DNA from: Clostridiales bacterium
GTDB taxonomy: Bacteria > Bacillota > Clostridia > Oscillospirales > Oscillospiraceae
Length of the DNA stretch: 6,210 bases
Assembly (NCBI GenBank): GCA_003533405.1
Contig: DQDL01000107.1
Span: 418-6,627 of the forward strand
Direction: 5' to 3'
Within the stretch, counting starts at the first letter, position 1; each line of letters begins with the position of its first letter. Below are positions 5,748 to 6,210 of this stretch, one piece after another. The notes beneath the pieces were generated by a model that worked only from the letters and a program-made list of their open reading frames with translations, was not told the origin of the DNA and searched no databases. Both the position numbers and the translations under genes were made by a program.

Positions 5748-6107
5748 ATGAAATCATGTAAGATACTCATAGTATCGCTGGCAGCGGTATTATGCGTGTT
5801 CCTTTCGGCTTGCAGCTGCACAAATCAGGAAGCCGACCATATAAAGGAGCCTATTCCCACGGCCACCGCAACGGTAGAGCCCACAATCGAGCCGACCGAG
5901 ACCCCTGCACCTGCAAAGACCAACCCCGGCTCCGGCACGACCAAGAAGCCAGGCAGCGGCACCTCAACCAAGGATAACACCGGTAGCAGCTCTGGAAGCA
6001 ATGTAAATATTACAACTCCCACTCCGGTGACCCCCAATGTAGATGTGCCTGAAAACACGCCTACACCCCCGAGAAAATCCTCATCGAGCAACCTCAGGGT
6101 TGACTGA
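5748..6107 (+). CDS. Small Thr/Pro/Ser-rich lipoprotein of unknown function
   Basis: The 119-residue product has a clear lipoprotein signal: a basic start (MKSCK), a hydrophobic core (about 6-18) and a lipobox LSAC with Cys22, so it should be lipid-anchored on the outer face of the membrane. The mature 98 residues are low complexity, with Thr, Pro and Ser making up about 46 of them. They include ATVEPTIEPTETPAPA, two copies of KPGSGT-like units (KTNPGSGT and KKPGSGT), and TPTPVTP. No folded domain is recognisable. It resembles the extended linker that normally joins a lipid anchor to an extracellular domain in Clostridia, but the expected domain is absent and the frame ends in TGA seven bases before a terminator. 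The start is supported by AAAGAGG (5733-5739) 8 nt upstream. It has its own strong promoter, which argues that it is a real gene. Function unknown. Confidence 0.85.
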   Translation: MKSCKILIVSLAAVLCVFLSACSCTNQEADHIKEPIPTATATVEPTIEPTETPAPAKTNPGSGTTKKPGSGTSTKDNTGSSSGSNVNITTPTPVTPNVDVPENTPTPPRKSSSSNLRVD

Positions 6108-6113
6108 AGAAAT

Positions 6114-6143
6114 AAAGCCCCACAACCGCCGTTGTGGGGCTTT
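6114..6143. terminator. Strong hairpin terminator after the lipoprotein gene
   Basis: A 13-bp perfect stem, AAAGCCCCACAAC (6114-6126) with GTTGTGGGGCTTT (6131-6143), has a 4-nt loop CGCC. On + the T-tract is short (TTTC); on - the stem is followed by TTTATTTCTT, a better U-tract. It can serve both strands and would suit a convergent gene beyond the right edge. Confidence 0.85.
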
Positions 6144-6210
6144 CAGTCTGTCAAAGAACTAATGAAAATAGATGCAGCATGTAAAACCCAATACGCAGCA
6201 GGGGGAGTGT
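6144..6210. other. Right-edge stretch, no gene that can be called
   Basis: Two readings are possible and undecidable here. On -, one frame is open from the edge to a TGA at 6143-6145, next to the terminator, which could be the end of a convergent gene. On +, an ATG at 6162 is open to the edge but has no ribosome binding site. A GGGGGAG near 6203-6207 could precede a start outside the window. Confidence 0.3.

Overview
The window looks like chromosomal DNA of an anaerobic Bacillota species of the class Clostridia, possibly the Ruminococcaceae/Oscillospiraceae. The reasons are a PEP-forming pyruvate phosphate dikinase, a Bacillota-type class III fructose-1,6-bisphosphatase, strong Shine-Dalgarno sites at several starts, and a small lipoprotein with a Thr/Pro-rich linker. 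The taxonomic call is inference. There is no sign of a phage, insertion sequence, CRISPR array, or rRNA or tRNA gene.

Layout: (1) The 3' end of ppdK on + enters from the left edge and stops at 289. A near-perfect bidirectional terminator (306-345) separates it from the convergent next operon. (2) A compact minus-strand operon, larB-larE-larC (3017 down to 345), encodes all three enzymes needed to build the nickel-pincer nucleotide (NPN) cofactor from nicotinic acid adenine dinucleotide. The genes are separated by 1 nt (larB/larE) or overlap by 4 nt (larE/larC). A good sigma-A-type promoter lies just upstream (3056-3084), followed by a 10-bp palindrome. No larA (the lactate racemase that uses the cofactor) is in the window. 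(3) A divergent intergenic region of about 220 bp holds a perfect TATAAT box, a 14-bp tandem duplication and a terminator-like hairpin, all upstream of tspO. (4) On + lie tspO (3254-3724), then fbp (3784-5658), then a small Thr/Pro/Ser-rich lipoprotein gene (5748-6107). fbp and the lipoprotein gene each have a recognisable extended -10 promoter. A strong hairpin at 6114-6143 closes this block. The last 67 bases contain no gene that can be called with confidence.

How the genes fit together: PpdK and Fbp both serve gluconeogenesis and PEP/fructose-phosphate balance, but they lie in separate transcription units and their nearness may be accidental. LarB, LarE and LarC form a linear pathway: carboxylation and hydrolysis, then two sulfur insertions, then nickel insertion. 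The most notable molecular detail is in LarE. It has a CxxCxxC cluster plus the cysteine that is sacrificial in the Lactiplantibacillus plantarum enzyme, which suggests an iron-sulfur-dependent catalytic LarE. I found no wholly undescribed system. The best leads are this LarE, the orphan cofactor operon, and the terminator-like hairpin in the tspO leader.
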